DNA from: Galliscardovia ingluviei
GTDB taxonomy: Bacteria > Actinomycetota > Actinomycetes > Actinomycetales > Bifidobacteriaceae
Direction: 5' to 3'
Assembly: GCF_014635685.1 (NCBI RefSeq)
Contig: NZ_BMDH01000001.1
Location: forward strand, 372,001 to 436,000
Length of the DNA stretch: 64,000 nucleotides
Under the pieces are notes generated by a model. It did not search any database. It saw nothing but the letters and a program-made list of their open reading frames with translations, and was not told where the DNA came from. Below, piece by piece: positions 9,155 through 17,572 of this stretch. A program made the position numbers and the translations under genes. Each line of letters starts with the position of its first letter. The stretch's first letter is position 1.

Positions 9155-10360
9155 ATGCAAAACTTTATTTTTCATAATCCAGTAAAAATTTACTTTGGGC
9201 AAGGTCAAGCTACCAATATTACTGAAGAAGCACGTCGTGCCGGTGGTGCAATCCTTATGGTGTATGGCGGTGGTTCCATCAAGCGCAATGGTGCGTACAA
9301 TGACGTTATGAAAGCCTTGCAAGAAGCAGGCAATGAAGTTATTGAACTTGCAGGAGTAACGCCAAATCCTCGACTTGATATCACTTTACAAGGTGTGAAA
9401 CTGGTAAAAGAGCATGATGTTAAACTGATTCTTGCCGTTGGCGGTGGCTCGGTAATCGATTGCGCTAAGTTTATCGCCCTTGGTGCAGGTATTGGTGAAG
9501 ATGAAGATTTATGGGATGATTACATTGAAACTGGTAAACAAGCGCCAGAAGATTTAGTCCCTCTTGGTGTGGTGTTAACTACTGCTGCAACTGGTTCAGA
9601 AATGGGAGACGCGGCAGTGCTAACCCACTGGGAGCGTAAGCGCAAACTTGGATATACTTCACACCCATTGACCCCACGCTTCTCAGTGCTGGATCCTACC
9701 TATTTGACCACGCTGAGCCGTGAACAAACAATTTATGGATTTGCAGATATGTTCTGCCATACCTGTGAGCAATACTTCTCCCTGCCAAGTGACGATAACC
9801 TTTCTGATGAGATGGCAGAAGCTATTATGCGTCATATTCTACGTTCTTGGCGTGCATGTCTGGCTCAGCCGACAGATTATACTGCACGCAGCAATGCCAT
9901 GTGGGATTCGACATTAGCGCTTAATCGTATTATTTCTCGTGGAAAAGATGAAGACTGGGCAACGCATGGTATTGAACACGCTATTTCTGCTAAATATGAT
10001 ATCCCTCATGGCGCAGGCTTAGCAGTAGTGCATCCTCATTGGATGAAATATGTAGTAGAGGCCAGCCCTGAGGCAACAGCACGATTTGCGCGTTGGGCAA
10101 CTAATGTATGGGGAGTAGATGCCACAGGTAAGAGTGATCTTGTTCGTGCCAAAGAAGGTATTGAACGATATAGCGATTTCTTGGCTCGCGTTGGTGCACC
10201 TCGTACTCTTGAAGAAGCTGGTGTCCACCCAGATGATGCCATGTTTGATGCTATGGCAGATCATGTTGGCGACGATGCTCGAGGATCATATAAGAAGATT
10301 GATCGCGCTGCAGCCCGTGAGATTCTTGTTGATTGTCAAACGCCTGTTTCATTTGAATAG
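9155..10360 (+). CDS. Iron-containing alcohol dehydrogenase (YqhD/butanol dehydrogenase type)
   Basis: Cytosolic 401-residue group III alcohol dehydrogenase reducing aldehydes with NAD(P)H. The N-terminus MQNFIFHNPVKIYFG is typical of the BdhA/YqhD branch. GGGSVIDCAK near residue 98 is the nucleotide-binding signature; metal ligands are expected in FADMFCHTCEQ and in HGIEHAISAKYDIPHGAG, where the conserved Asp and His residues are all present. The start at 9155 follows AAACGGGG; an in-frame ATG 21 bases upstream is too close to that site to be used. It is transcribed toward xylB and both share a terminator. A role in disposing of reducing power or detoxifying aldehydes is inferred from the family. 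Confidence 0.92.
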   Translation: MQNFIFHNPVKIYFGQGQATNITEEARRAGGAILMVYGGGSIKRNGAYNDVMKALQEAGNEVIELAGVTPNPRLDITLQGVKLVKEHDVKLILAVGGGSVIDCAKFIALGAGIGEDEDLWDDYIETGKQAPEDLVPLGVVLTTAATGSEMGDAAVLTHWERKRKLGYTSHPLTPRFSVLDPTYLTTLSREQTIYGFADMFCHTCEQYFSLPSDDNLSDEMAEAIMRHILRSWRACLAQPTDYTARSNAMWDSTLALNRIISRGKDEDWATHGIEHAISAKYDIPHGAGLAVVHPHWMKYVVEASPEATARFARWATNVWGVDATGKSDLVRAKEGIERYSDFLARVGAPRTLEEAGVHPDDAMFDAMADHVGDDARGSYKKIDRAAAREILVDCQTPVSFE

Positions 10361-10380
10361 ACAGCAATACCAATATTCAT

Positions 10381-10424
10381 GAAAATGGTGGGTCTCCTAC
10401 GAAGATCCACCATTTTGGTTTTGC
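10381..10424 (+). terminator. Bidirectional terminator between convergent adh and xylB
   Basis: AAAATGGTGG at 10382-10391 pairs with CCACCATTTT at 10408-10417, with A residues before and T residues (GGTTTTG) after the stem, so it can serve both strands. Confidence 0.8.
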
Positions 10425-10485
10425 GCTATATGAACTGTGTACTATGCAGTTCTTTTTAGTAACTTTTAGTGCATATGGGGAAGTG

Positions 10486-12015
10486 TTACCCGCGAGCTGC
10501 CACATACTGCTGATACACAGCTTCAGTAGGTTCTCCAGTCAGCACAGTCTCGTTAGCAACTTGCCAAACCGGTGGTTCGATCTCGCCAGAGTATACCCAA
10601 GCAGCTTGCCTTGCAGCGCCAATAGCCACATACTCGTCAGCAACTGGCAGCTCAACATCAAGCCCTAAAATACTTGGGGCAAGAGCTCGTACTGACTTCG
10701 ATTTAGCGCCACCTCCAATAAGCAGTACGCGCTTCACCTCTGTGCCTAAACTCTTGACTAATTCAAGGCAGTCACGTTGTGAACACAGCAAGCCTTCTAC
10801 AAATGCTCTCGCAATATGTTCCTTTTTAGTATTGGCTAACGTCATACCGCTTAACGTTGCAGTAGCATGTGGTCTATTTGGTGTGCGCTCGCCATCGAAA
10901 TATGGAACTAGGGTAATGCCCTGCGCTCCTGGAGTAGATTGTGCCGCTAATTGTGCAAGTCCATCATAATCGACACCTAGTGCTGCACATCCTGCATCAG
11001 TAATGCGCGAACCATTAATAGTGCATGCCAAGGGCAGCCAATGACCAGTGCAGTCAGCAAATCCTGTTACCGCAGCTGTCATATCGTAAGCAGGAACCGG
11101 GCTAACTGCCGCGGCAACACCAGAAGTCCCCAATGAAATACTGACGTCGCCAACACCCATATTGAGTCCGAAAGCAGCCATAGCATTGTCGCCGCCACCA
11201 GGAGCAATGATGCAGCCTCCGACCAGTTTTCCTGCAATCTGTGGGTCGGCATTATTACCTGCTTCACTTGGTTCCAGTACTCGAGGCAAAATGATTTGCT
11301 GTGCTTGCTCGGTACTTACACCAAGGGCTAGAGCGAGTAGATCATAGCGGTATTCATTGGCTGTAGCATCAAAGTAGGCAGTGCCAGATGCATCAGATCG
11401 GTCAGTGGTTAATGCTTGAAGATTATCCTGTTTTTCAGTCTCTGTGGCATCTTTGGATAATGGACCATGTCCAGCAATGCGCCATGATAGCCAATCGTGC
11501 GGCAAGCAGATAGCTGCAATACGTTGTGCCTGCTCTGGCTCATGCTGTGCCACCCAAGCTACTTTGGTAATAGTAAGAGAAGCTACCAGTGAAGATCCTA
11601 CAGCGCGCACCCAGCGTTGACGACCGCGCTGCATAATGTCTGAATCTAAGTCATCTTCGCTGCCATCCGTTGCGAGTGGCTCTTTGCCCAATGCTTCAAT
11701 AAGTGCATCAGCATTAGGTGCTGAGCGAGTATCATTCCACAAGAGTGCGTCACGAATCACTGCGCCGTATTCATCAAGCAGAACCATGCCGTGTTGCTGT
11801 CCGCCAACGCCGAGGGACACAACATCGTCAAGTCCACCAGCTTGCTCTGCTGCTTCTTGGAAGGCTTGCCACCAGAAATCTGGGTTGATACTTGTTCCAT
11901 CAGGGTGTTTAGCCGAACCAAAGCGTACTGTTTGTCCGGTTTGAGCATCGGTAATGCGGACTTTACAAGATTGTGTTGAGGTGTCGATTCCTGCAACAAG
12001 AATGCGGTCACTCAT
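10486..12015 (-). CDS. xylB: Xylulokinase, FGGY family
   Basis: Phosphorylates D-xylulose to xylulose 5-phosphate, the entry of xylose into the phosphoketolase pathway of bifidobacteria. The 509-residue product has the two-domain FGGY sugar-kinase layout: VAGIDTSTQSCKVRI phosphate-binding strand at the N-terminus, GGQQHGMVLLD near residue 75, GGGDNAMAAFGLN near 255 and LGTSGVAAAVS near 280, followed by a C-terminal FVEGLLCSQRDCLELVKSLG helix and the LIGGGAKSKSVR motif. The start at 12015 is preceded on its strand by GGGAGG. It is divergent from a ROK regulator. No xylA or xylose transporter lies beside it; the importer at 1-4 kb may serve it. Confidence 0.92.
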   Translation of the reverse strand: MSDRILVAGIDTSTQSCKVRITDAQTGQTVRFGSAKHPDGTSINPDFWWQAFQEAAEQAGGLDDVVSLGVGGQQHGMVLLDEYGAVIRDALLWNDTRSAPNADALIEALGKEPLATDGSEDDLDSDIMQRGRQRWVRAVGSSLVASLTITKVAWVAQHEPEQAQRIAAICLPHDWLSWRIAGHGPLSKDATETEKQDNLQALTTDRSDASGTAYFDATANEYRYDLLALALGVSTEQAQQIILPRVLEPSEAGNNADPQIAGKLVGGCIIAPGGGDNAMAAFGLNMGVGDVSISLGTSGVAAAVSPVPAYDMTAAVTGFADCTGHWLPLACTINGSRITDAGCAALGVDYDGLAQLAAQSTPGAQGITLVPYFDGERTPNRPHATATLSGMTLANTKKEHIARAFVEGLLCSQRDCLELVKSLGTEVKRVLLIGGGAKSKSVRALAPSILGLDVELPVADEYVAIGAARQAAWVYSGEIEPPVWQVANETVLTGEPTEAVYQQYVAARG

Positions 12016-12080
12016 AGAGCCTCCCAAACGTCATCGTTGAACGTACGTATGTAAATACTGTGTGTCGAACAGTTACTAGT

Positions 12081-12108
12081 AGTGTATCATATTTAATTAA
12101 ATCAACAA
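12081..12108 (-). promoter_or_regulatory. Candidate xylB promoter with XylR-like half site
   Basis: On the minus strand TTGTTG and TACACT are separated by 16 bases. The plus-strand sequence CAACAAACTAA at 12103-12113 overlaps the -35 and resembles one arm of the XylR operator known from Bacillus (AACAAACTAA). The opposite-facing arm TTAGTTTAT is at 12191-12199, about 80 bases away. Confidence 0.4.
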
Positions 12109-12146
12109 ACTAAATAAGTATATAATAGATATACAGATTAGTGGAA

Positions 12147-12172
12147 AACGATAACAATAGATTGATATCGTT
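12147..12172. promoter_or_regulatory. 26-bp palindromic operator in the xylB/ROK divergent region
   Basis: The arms AACGATAACAAT and ATTGATATCGTT are inverted copies with a single mismatched position per arm around an AG centre. A possible promoter for the ROK gene (TTGAAA at 12171-12176, perfect TATAAT at 12197-12202, spacer 20) overlaps its right edge. Palindromes of this length in a divergent sugar-kinase/regulator space are normally the binding site of the local regulator. Confidence 0.6.
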
Positions 12173-12273
12173 GAAATTAAAGATATAAAATTAGTTTATA
12201 ATTTTGACAAAATAGTGGTACAGTAGTGCCGACTCTCAAATAGGACATATGGGCAAGCGTAAAGGAGAGCACT

Positions 12274-13509
12274 GTGTCAAGGTCAGCAAGTATCAATCAG
12301 GATGATTTGCGTAATCATAATCTCTCTGTTGTGCTTTCAACATTATTACACTCGCCGACACCACTTTCCAGAGCACAACTAGCCAAAGAAACTGGACTGA
12401 CCAAAGCTACATTGTCCTTGCTTGCAGAAATCTTGCTATCCAATAATGTACTCGAGCAGCTTACACCGCAACAAGATGGTCAAGCTGGCAGGAATGGCAG
12501 ACCAAGCACTCCGCTGACTTTTAAGCCTCGAGCATGGGCTGGATTAGGTATGCAAATCAATACTGATGGGTATGGATGCGTTGTTGTTGATGTGGCGGGT
12601 AACACACTAGCGTATCAGTGGGTTGATCAAGTAATGGAACATACCGATCCAGATGATATTTTTGCAAAACTTGATGAAATTGTTCATCGCATTGAACGCA
12701 TGCTAGAGCAGCAGCACATTCATATTGCTGGTGCAGCTCTGGCGCTTCCAGGTTTGGTAAGCGATGGCAATAAACTTATTATTGCTAATAATTTAGGTTG
12801 GACGAACCTCGAACTAACGAAGTATGACGTGGTAAATCGTTTACATGCTATTGCTGATAATGAAGCAAATTTTGCGGCAATTGCACAAGTACCGAGTTAC
12901 GCGTATCAAGGCAGCGGTAATAGGTCATCGCTGACGCATCAGTCATCATTTTTATACATTTCTACTGACGTTGGTGTCGGTGGGGCAGTAGTGCGAGGTG
13001 GCACCGTGGTGCCAGGTGATCACGGTTTTGCAGGAGAACTTGGTCATGTCTCTGTTGATATGAATGGACCAAGGTGCCGCTGTGGTAGGCGAGGATGCCT
13101 CGAAATGTATGCAGGACGCCGTGAACTTGTAAAAATGGCAGGATTGGCAGAAGGCGATGAAGCTGCAAAAAGCGAGTATGTTTCAGCATTGTATCAGCTA
13201 TGGCGAGCAGGTAATACAAAAGCAGTGCTGGCTATTGACCAGGCACTAAGTGCTATGGCATCTGTTGCCGCAGATGCCATCAATATTTTTGATGTTGATA
13301 CTATCGTGCTTGGTGGATTCTGGTCAGTGTTTGAAGAAGACTTACCATTACGATTAAAGTTACGCATAGCTCCGCAGATTTTGGCGCGATATGCCATGGA
13401 TATTAAAGTGCTTTCATGCTGCGATATTGAACATCCAGCACTCTACGGTGCGGCCGCTTTTGGGTTACGCAATCTTATTGATCATCCGGTTTCATTTATG
13501 AATATGTAG
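12274..13509 (+). CDS. ROK-family transcriptional regulator (XylR/NagC-like)
   Basis: Sugar-responsive repressor of 411 residues. An N-terminal winged helix-turn-helix lies at about residues 15-60 (SRAQLAKETGLTKATLSLL), followed by the ROK sugar-kinase-like fold: ALALPGLVSDG near 155, the DVGVGGAVVRGG strand near 230 and the zinc-binding CRCGRRGCLE near 270. The HTH separates it from ROK glucokinases. The start is GTG at 12274 with AAAGGAGAG upstream. Being divergent from xylB with a shared palindrome, it most likely controls xylB and perhaps itself; xylose or xylulose as inducer is inference. Confidence 0.88.
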   Translation: MSRSASINQDDLRNHNLSVVLSTLLHSPTPLSRAQLAKETGLTKATLSLLAEILLSNNVLEQLTPQQDGQAGRNGRPSTPLTFKPRAWAGLGMQINTDGYGCVVVDVAGNTLAYQWVDQVMEHTDPDDIFAKLDEIVHRIERMLEQQHIHIAGAALALPGLVSDGNKLIIANNLGWTNLELTKYDVVNRLHAIADNEANFAAIAQVPSYAYQGSGNRSSLTHQSSFLYISTDVGVGGAVVRGGTVVPGDHGFAGELGHVSVDMNGPRCRCGRRGCLEMYAGRRELVKMAGLAEGDEAAKSEYVSALYQLWRAGNTKAVLAIDQALSAMASVAADAINIFDVDTIVLGGFWSVFEEDLPLRLKLRIAPQILARYAMDIKVLSCCDIEHPALYGAAAFGLRNLIDHPVSFMNM

Positions 13510-13604
13510 TCTACGCAAAACCTGTATAAGTTGGTAAGCATATGCGCATTTGGCGATGTACGAAGAGCTAGTGTAAACAAAGCACGATAGCCGTATACAT
13601 TGCG

Positions 13605-13661
13605 GCTACAGTAGTCTCTTGTGATATATAAGCCGCTATAGTACAGTAAGTTGCTACAGTA
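13605..13661 (+). repeat. Three spaced copies of GCTACAGTA
   Basis: GCTACAGTA at 13605 and 13653 and the variant GCTATAGTA at 13635 lie upstream of the methyltransferase gene. The spacing is uneven (30 and 18 bases). Function unknown; possibly chance in this AT-rich leader. Confidence 0.3.
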
Positions 13662-13680
13662 ACTTGAAGCGCTATGGAAT

Positions 13681-15054
13681 ATGGAACAGACTATGGTATA
13701 TGAAAGCGAACCTGCTGCATTCTATAACGAGGAAACATGGCGGTTTGTCCACCAGTATCAGCATGAACAGGTTACACAGCTTGCACTCCATGCTAAGCCT
13801 GAGTCACAAGTCAATTTCCATGCCGCTTTGCAACAGATTGATGGATGGCAACGAGCCGAACATAAATTACCACGATGGGTGAAGTATGATCATATTGTTT
13901 TTCCAATAAAGCTCTCTATGGAACAGTGCTCTTCCGAGCAAACTGCCACATATAAACAGCAAGTATTGGCTTCATTGTTGAAAGTTCTGCCAGCAGTACA
14001 TACTGAATCGAGCAGATTAGTGGACCTTACCGGTGGCTTTGGCGTGGATTGTACGCTGTTGGCACCGCTTTTTGACAAGGTGACTATGGTAGAACGCAAT
14101 CGCGAACTAGCACACATTGTGCAACACAATATGCGTGTGTTTGAGCTTGACCATGTACAAGTGGAATGTGATGACGCACAGCTTGTACTCGGCCGCATCA
14201 ATAATGCGCACCAACAAGTTACCTGCATGATAATTGATCCGGCTCGAAGAGACCAAGCAGGTGGTCGCACGTACGCGATAGCAGATTGCACACCGAATGT
14301 GCTCACCATGTTGCCATCGATGCTTAACGCTGCCCCAATAGTGATGATAAAACTGTCACCAATGCTTGATTGGCATAAAGCTGTAGATGATATTACTGAT
14401 GGGGTAGTGCAGGATGTTCATATTGTGGCAGTACAGCGTGAGTGTAAAGAACTACTTATTGTTGTAGTAAGACCTGAAATGGCTACCTACTTGGCGCAAC
14501 ACAATATGCTACCAACATTGCATATTGCCCACATTCTTGGAAGTAATACCATACTTGATGAGATAGCGTTCACGGATACTCGTTTCCAGCAATACGCTAT
14601 CGATAGCGACGGTGCTAATAATGCGGTTCAATATTTTGACACTGATACTATGCCGATTGATCTGGCATGGCTTGAAGCGCATCAAGGTGCTGCGTATGTG
14701 TATGAACCGCATGCAGCAATGATGAAAGCAGGATGTTTCGACTATCTTGAACGCCGCTATGGGGTGACCCAGCTTGCGCCCAACTCTCATCTCTATATTG
14801 CAACACAAGTCATTCCCACTTTTCCTGGAAAATGCATGAGCATAACAGGGGTAAGTTCAGCTAATAAAAAGCAGTTGCGCGCACTAGTTCAAGATTTAAC
14901 TCATGCTAATATCAGTGTGCGTAACTTTCCACAAAGTGTAGCTACTCTGCGCAAAACACTTCATCTTGCGGATGGAGGAAATACAACCTTGTATGCTACC
15001 TCGTTATCAGACCGTACTCATGTAGTATTGCGCACGCAGCCAGCTGAACGATAG
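13681..15054 (+). CDS. Class I SAM-dependent methyltransferase with THUMP-like C-terminal domain
   Basis: A 457-residue putative RNA methyltransferase. The SAM-binding motif I is VDLTGGFGVDCTLLA near residue 118, with motif II MVERNRELA, and an acidic/Pro motif MIIDPARRDQAGGR near 183, which resembles the DPPR-like catalytic loops of this actinobacterial group. The C-terminal 90 residues (FPGKCMSITGVSSANKKQLRAL and following) match the THUMP-like domain of this family. The true substrate is unknown. No clear ribosome binding site precedes 13681; an alternative ATG is at 13693. It converges on the Nudix gene. Confidence 0.8.
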   Translation: MEQTMVYESEPAAFYNEETWRFVHQYQHEQVTQLALHAKPESQVNFHAALQQIDGWQRAEHKLPRWVKYDHIVFPIKLSMEQCSSEQTATYKQQVLASLLKVLPAVHTESSRLVDLTGGFGVDCTLLAPLFDKVTMVERNRELAHIVQHNMRVFELDHVQVECDDAQLVLGRINNAHQQVTCMIIDPARRDQAGGRTYAIADCTPNVLTMLPSMLNAAPIVMIKLSPMLDWHKAVDDITDGVVQDVHIVAVQRECKELLIVVVRPEMATYLAQHNMLPTLHIAHILGSNTILDEIAFTDTRFQQYAIDSDGANNAVQYFDTDTMPIDLAWLEAHQGAAYVYEPHAAMMKAGCFDYLERRYGVTQLAPNSHLYIATQVIPTFPGKCMSITGVSSANKKQLRALVQDLTHANISVRNFPQSVATLRKTLHLADGGNTTLYATSLSDRTHVVLRTQPAER

Positions 15055-15117
15055 TTCGCAAGAGCTCTTTGCATATGTACACGTATGCGCGATGCGTATA
15101 TCTCAAGATTGCTGCTT

Positions 15118-15636
15118 TCAGGAAGAAGCCTGAGTAATAGTCGTACCAAAAATAGCAGATGTAGAGCCTTGAGCACGCCATTGATCGAGTAATTGCAACC
15201 GTTCACGAGTACTTTGTGCAAGATTGTCAGGCAAAGCATCCTGAGCAAACCAGCCAACTGCTGTATTTTCGCCATCGCCCACTTGCGCAAGTGCAGCTTG
15301 TGCATCAGTAGCATGGCCGATGAACATGTGATCCATATACTGTGCTTGGTCGCCATTGGCATAAGTAATCATACGAGGTGAGGAGGTAAGGGCAACTAAT
15401 GCATCAATAGTGCACGGTACGCAGGTCTCTTCCAAAGTTTCTCGTACTGCACAGTCGGCAGCTTCTTCACCTGGCTCAATAATGCCGTAAATCAGCGCCC
15501 ATTGATCAGTATCTGCACGTTTGGCGAGTAGAAGCTCATTCTTGCTATTGACAATGCAAGCAGTTACTCCCATAAGCCATAAAGGATCATGACCAATGCG
15601 AGTGCGTAAATCAAGAATAAATTGTGGAGTCGCCAT
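15118..15636 (-). CDS. NUDIX hydrolase
   Basis: A 172-residue pyrophosphohydrolase of the MutT/ADP-ribose type. The Nudix box is seen in GIIEPGEEAADCAVRETLEE followed by TC, around residues 50-73, with the REXXEE core intact. It also has the WLMGVTACIVN strand typical of the fold start. The start at 15636 is preceded on its strand by AGGAG. Substrate cannot be told from sequence; housecleaning of oxidised or activated nucleotides is the usual role. It sits upstream of nothing co-directional except the distant pepP, so it is probably independent. Confidence 0.88.
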   Translation of the reverse strand: MATPQFILDLRTRIGHDPLWLMGVTACIVNSKNELLLAKRADTDQWALIYGIIEPGEEAADCAVRETLEETCVPCTIDALVALTSSPRMITYANGDQAQYMDHMFIGHATDAQAALAQVGDGENTAVGWFAQDALPDNLAQSTRERLQLLDQWRAQGSTSAIFGTTITQASS

Positions 15637-15766
15637 ATCTGCTCCTAACGATTAAGACGAGGAACCTACACTCCTCATTGCTCCCTCATTGCTGTTGAGT
15701 TTGCAACAAGGAATGTAGTACAGGACGTCAATTGAGTTGAGCTGGGTTGCGCTAATGCACTAGAGT

Positions 15767-17392
15767 TTATGCTTGAGCAGCTTGCGCCATCCAGGCTTCA
15801 ACTTCATCAATTTCTTTTGGAATGGCCTTGCTCATCCACTGTGGTCCTTGTTCAGTCATCAGCACATCGTCTTCAATGCGAATGCCAATACCACGGTACT
15901 CTTGTGGTACCAGCAAATCGTTCTCCTTAAAATACAAACCTGGCTCAATAGTAAAAATCATGCCAGGGCGAATTACGCCTTCCTGATAAGACTCATACCG
16001 TGCTTGTGCGCAATCATGAACATCAAGTCCCAGATGATGAGCACAACCACAAGCATGCCAACGTCGATGCTGCTGACCTTCGGGGCTGAGTGATTCTTCA
16101 ACGCTTACCGGCAAAATACCCCAAGCGTGCAAATGCTCAGCCAACACGCGCATTACAGCAAAATGAATATCGTGGTAGGTAGCTCCCGGTTGTGCTGCTT
16201 CAAAGCCAGCTTGCTGAGCGTCAAGTACTGCTTGATACAGTTTGCGCTGTAAAGGTGTAAAATGACCATTTACTGGGAATGTACGAGTAATATCGGCGGT
16301 ATATAAACTATTAACTTCCACACCGGCATCAATAAGCAGCAAATCACCATTAGTAATCGTACCGTTATTGCGCATCCAATGCAAAATAGGTGCGTGAGCG
16401 CCCGAAGCGACAATCGTGCCGTAGCCAACATCATTACCTACTTCGCGAGCATTAGCGTTAAATGCACCTTCGAGTATGCGCTCGCCGCGTTCGACACCAA
16501 TTGCTCGGGGGAGTGCTTCAAGCATGCGTGTAAAGCCTTCATGAGTGGCATCAACCGCGCGTTGCATTTCGCCAATTTCATAAGAGTCTTTCACCATACG
16601 CTGCTCAGCACTAAATTCATATAAGCGGTCATCCATAGCGCCGTTATGCGCAGTATCATCAAGCCCTGCCTCTTGTCGAATTTCATCGACCATTGCAGTA
16701 ACTTCACTATCAGCATGGCGCAAAACACGCAGTTGCACTGCATGAGCTTCAGTGCCCACATCTTTGCTCAATACATCACGCAGGCTTGCAATATCATAAG
16801 TTGCAATACCGGTCATAGTATGGAGTTCTTGTAGACCAGGTCTTGGACCAATCCAATACTCGCCAAACTGTGCTGAACGATAATAATCCTGAGTGCTTTG
16901 ATCGGCACGAGGATGGACAAAAAGCATTGCATCATGCGTGGCGCTCTCCACTTGGGTATGACGTGGATCAGCAGTTCCGGTAACTGTGGTCTGAGGCATA
17001 CGCGGATTGAGTACAAGCACAGCTCCCGGCTCAAAATCTTCACCCAAACCGGTGTAGTAGACAAAGGTGGTATCTGGTCTAAAAGCATAATCGCAATCAT
17101 TATTGCGAGCTTTGAGCTGTCCTGCAGGAATGACAATACGTTCGCCAATAAACCGCTTACCCAATGTGGCAAGTCGGCTAGGTGTCCATTCGCTTGATGG
17201 TAATGGCTGAACTTGAGAGTGCTCATCATCCCAGCCTTGTGTCATAAAGTTTTTAAATGAGTCAGAATGGGGTGCCAATGTGCGATTATTACCGCGATCG
17301 CTGATACTTTGCATGCTCAGTTCTTCGTCATCGCTGACAGTTGGTTGTTGTGCTGATGCCTGCGGCATTGACTGATGTTGTGATAAAGCCAT
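15767..17392 (-). CDS. pepP: Xaa-Pro aminopeptidase (M24B)
   Basis: Cytosolic metallopeptidase of 541 residues that removes N-terminal residues next to proline. An N-terminal AMP_N-type domain (RLATLGKRFIGERIVIPAGQ near residue 75) precedes the pita-bread catalytic domain. The dinuclear metal ligands are visible: DAGVEVNSLYTADITRTF (two Asp), HHLGLDVHD (His), TIEPGLYF (Glu) and GIRIEDDVLMTEQG (Glu). The start at 17392 follows GAGGAATT on its strand; a longer frame to 17449 lacks support. The first ~60 residues are polar and probably disordered. Divergent from folC. The product suits a peptide-using saccharolytic organism. Confidence 0.92.
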   Translation of the reverse strand: MALSQHQSMPQASAQQPTVSDDEELSMQSISDRGNNRTLAPHSDSFKNFMTQGWDDEHSQVQPLPSSEWTPSRLATLGKRFIGERIVIPAGQLKARNNDCDYAFRPDTTFVYYTGLGEDFEPGAVLVLNPRMPQTTVTGTADPRHTQVESATHDAMLFVHPRADQSTQDYYRSAQFGEYWIGPRPGLQELHTMTGIATYDIASLRDVLSKDVGTEAHAVQLRVLRHADSEVTAMVDEIRQEAGLDDTAHNGAMDDRLYEFSAEQRMVKDSYEIGEMQRAVDATHEGFTRMLEALPRAIGVERGERILEGAFNANAREVGNDVGYGTIVASGAHAPILHWMRNNGTITNGDLLLIDAGVEVNSLYTADITRTFPVNGHFTPLQRKLYQAVLDAQQAGFEAAQPGATYHDIHFAVMRVLAEHLHAWGILPVSVEESLSPEGQQHRRWHACGCAHHLGLDVHDCAQARYESYQEGVIRPGMIFTIEPGLYFKENDLLVPQEYRGIGIRIEDDVLMTEQGPQWMSKAIPKEIDEVEAWMAQAAQA

Positions 17393-17572
17393 AATTCCTC
17401 GCTTTGTTGCTTTATGAGCTACCATAGTTTTGAGACTGTACGAAATCATACAAGCCTAGTAGTTTGGGTGCAATGTGAACTTCGCTTAGAGTTGAGTGTG
17501 TTATCACATGAAACGACTACAATAGCCATGGCGATAAGTTGTAGCTGTATAGAGAAACATTGGAAGGCAAGT

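Noticed and set aside
10742-11944. Plus-strand ORFs opposite xylB
   Set aside because: Cys/Ser/Pro-rich translations antisense to a well-conserved kinase; shadows.
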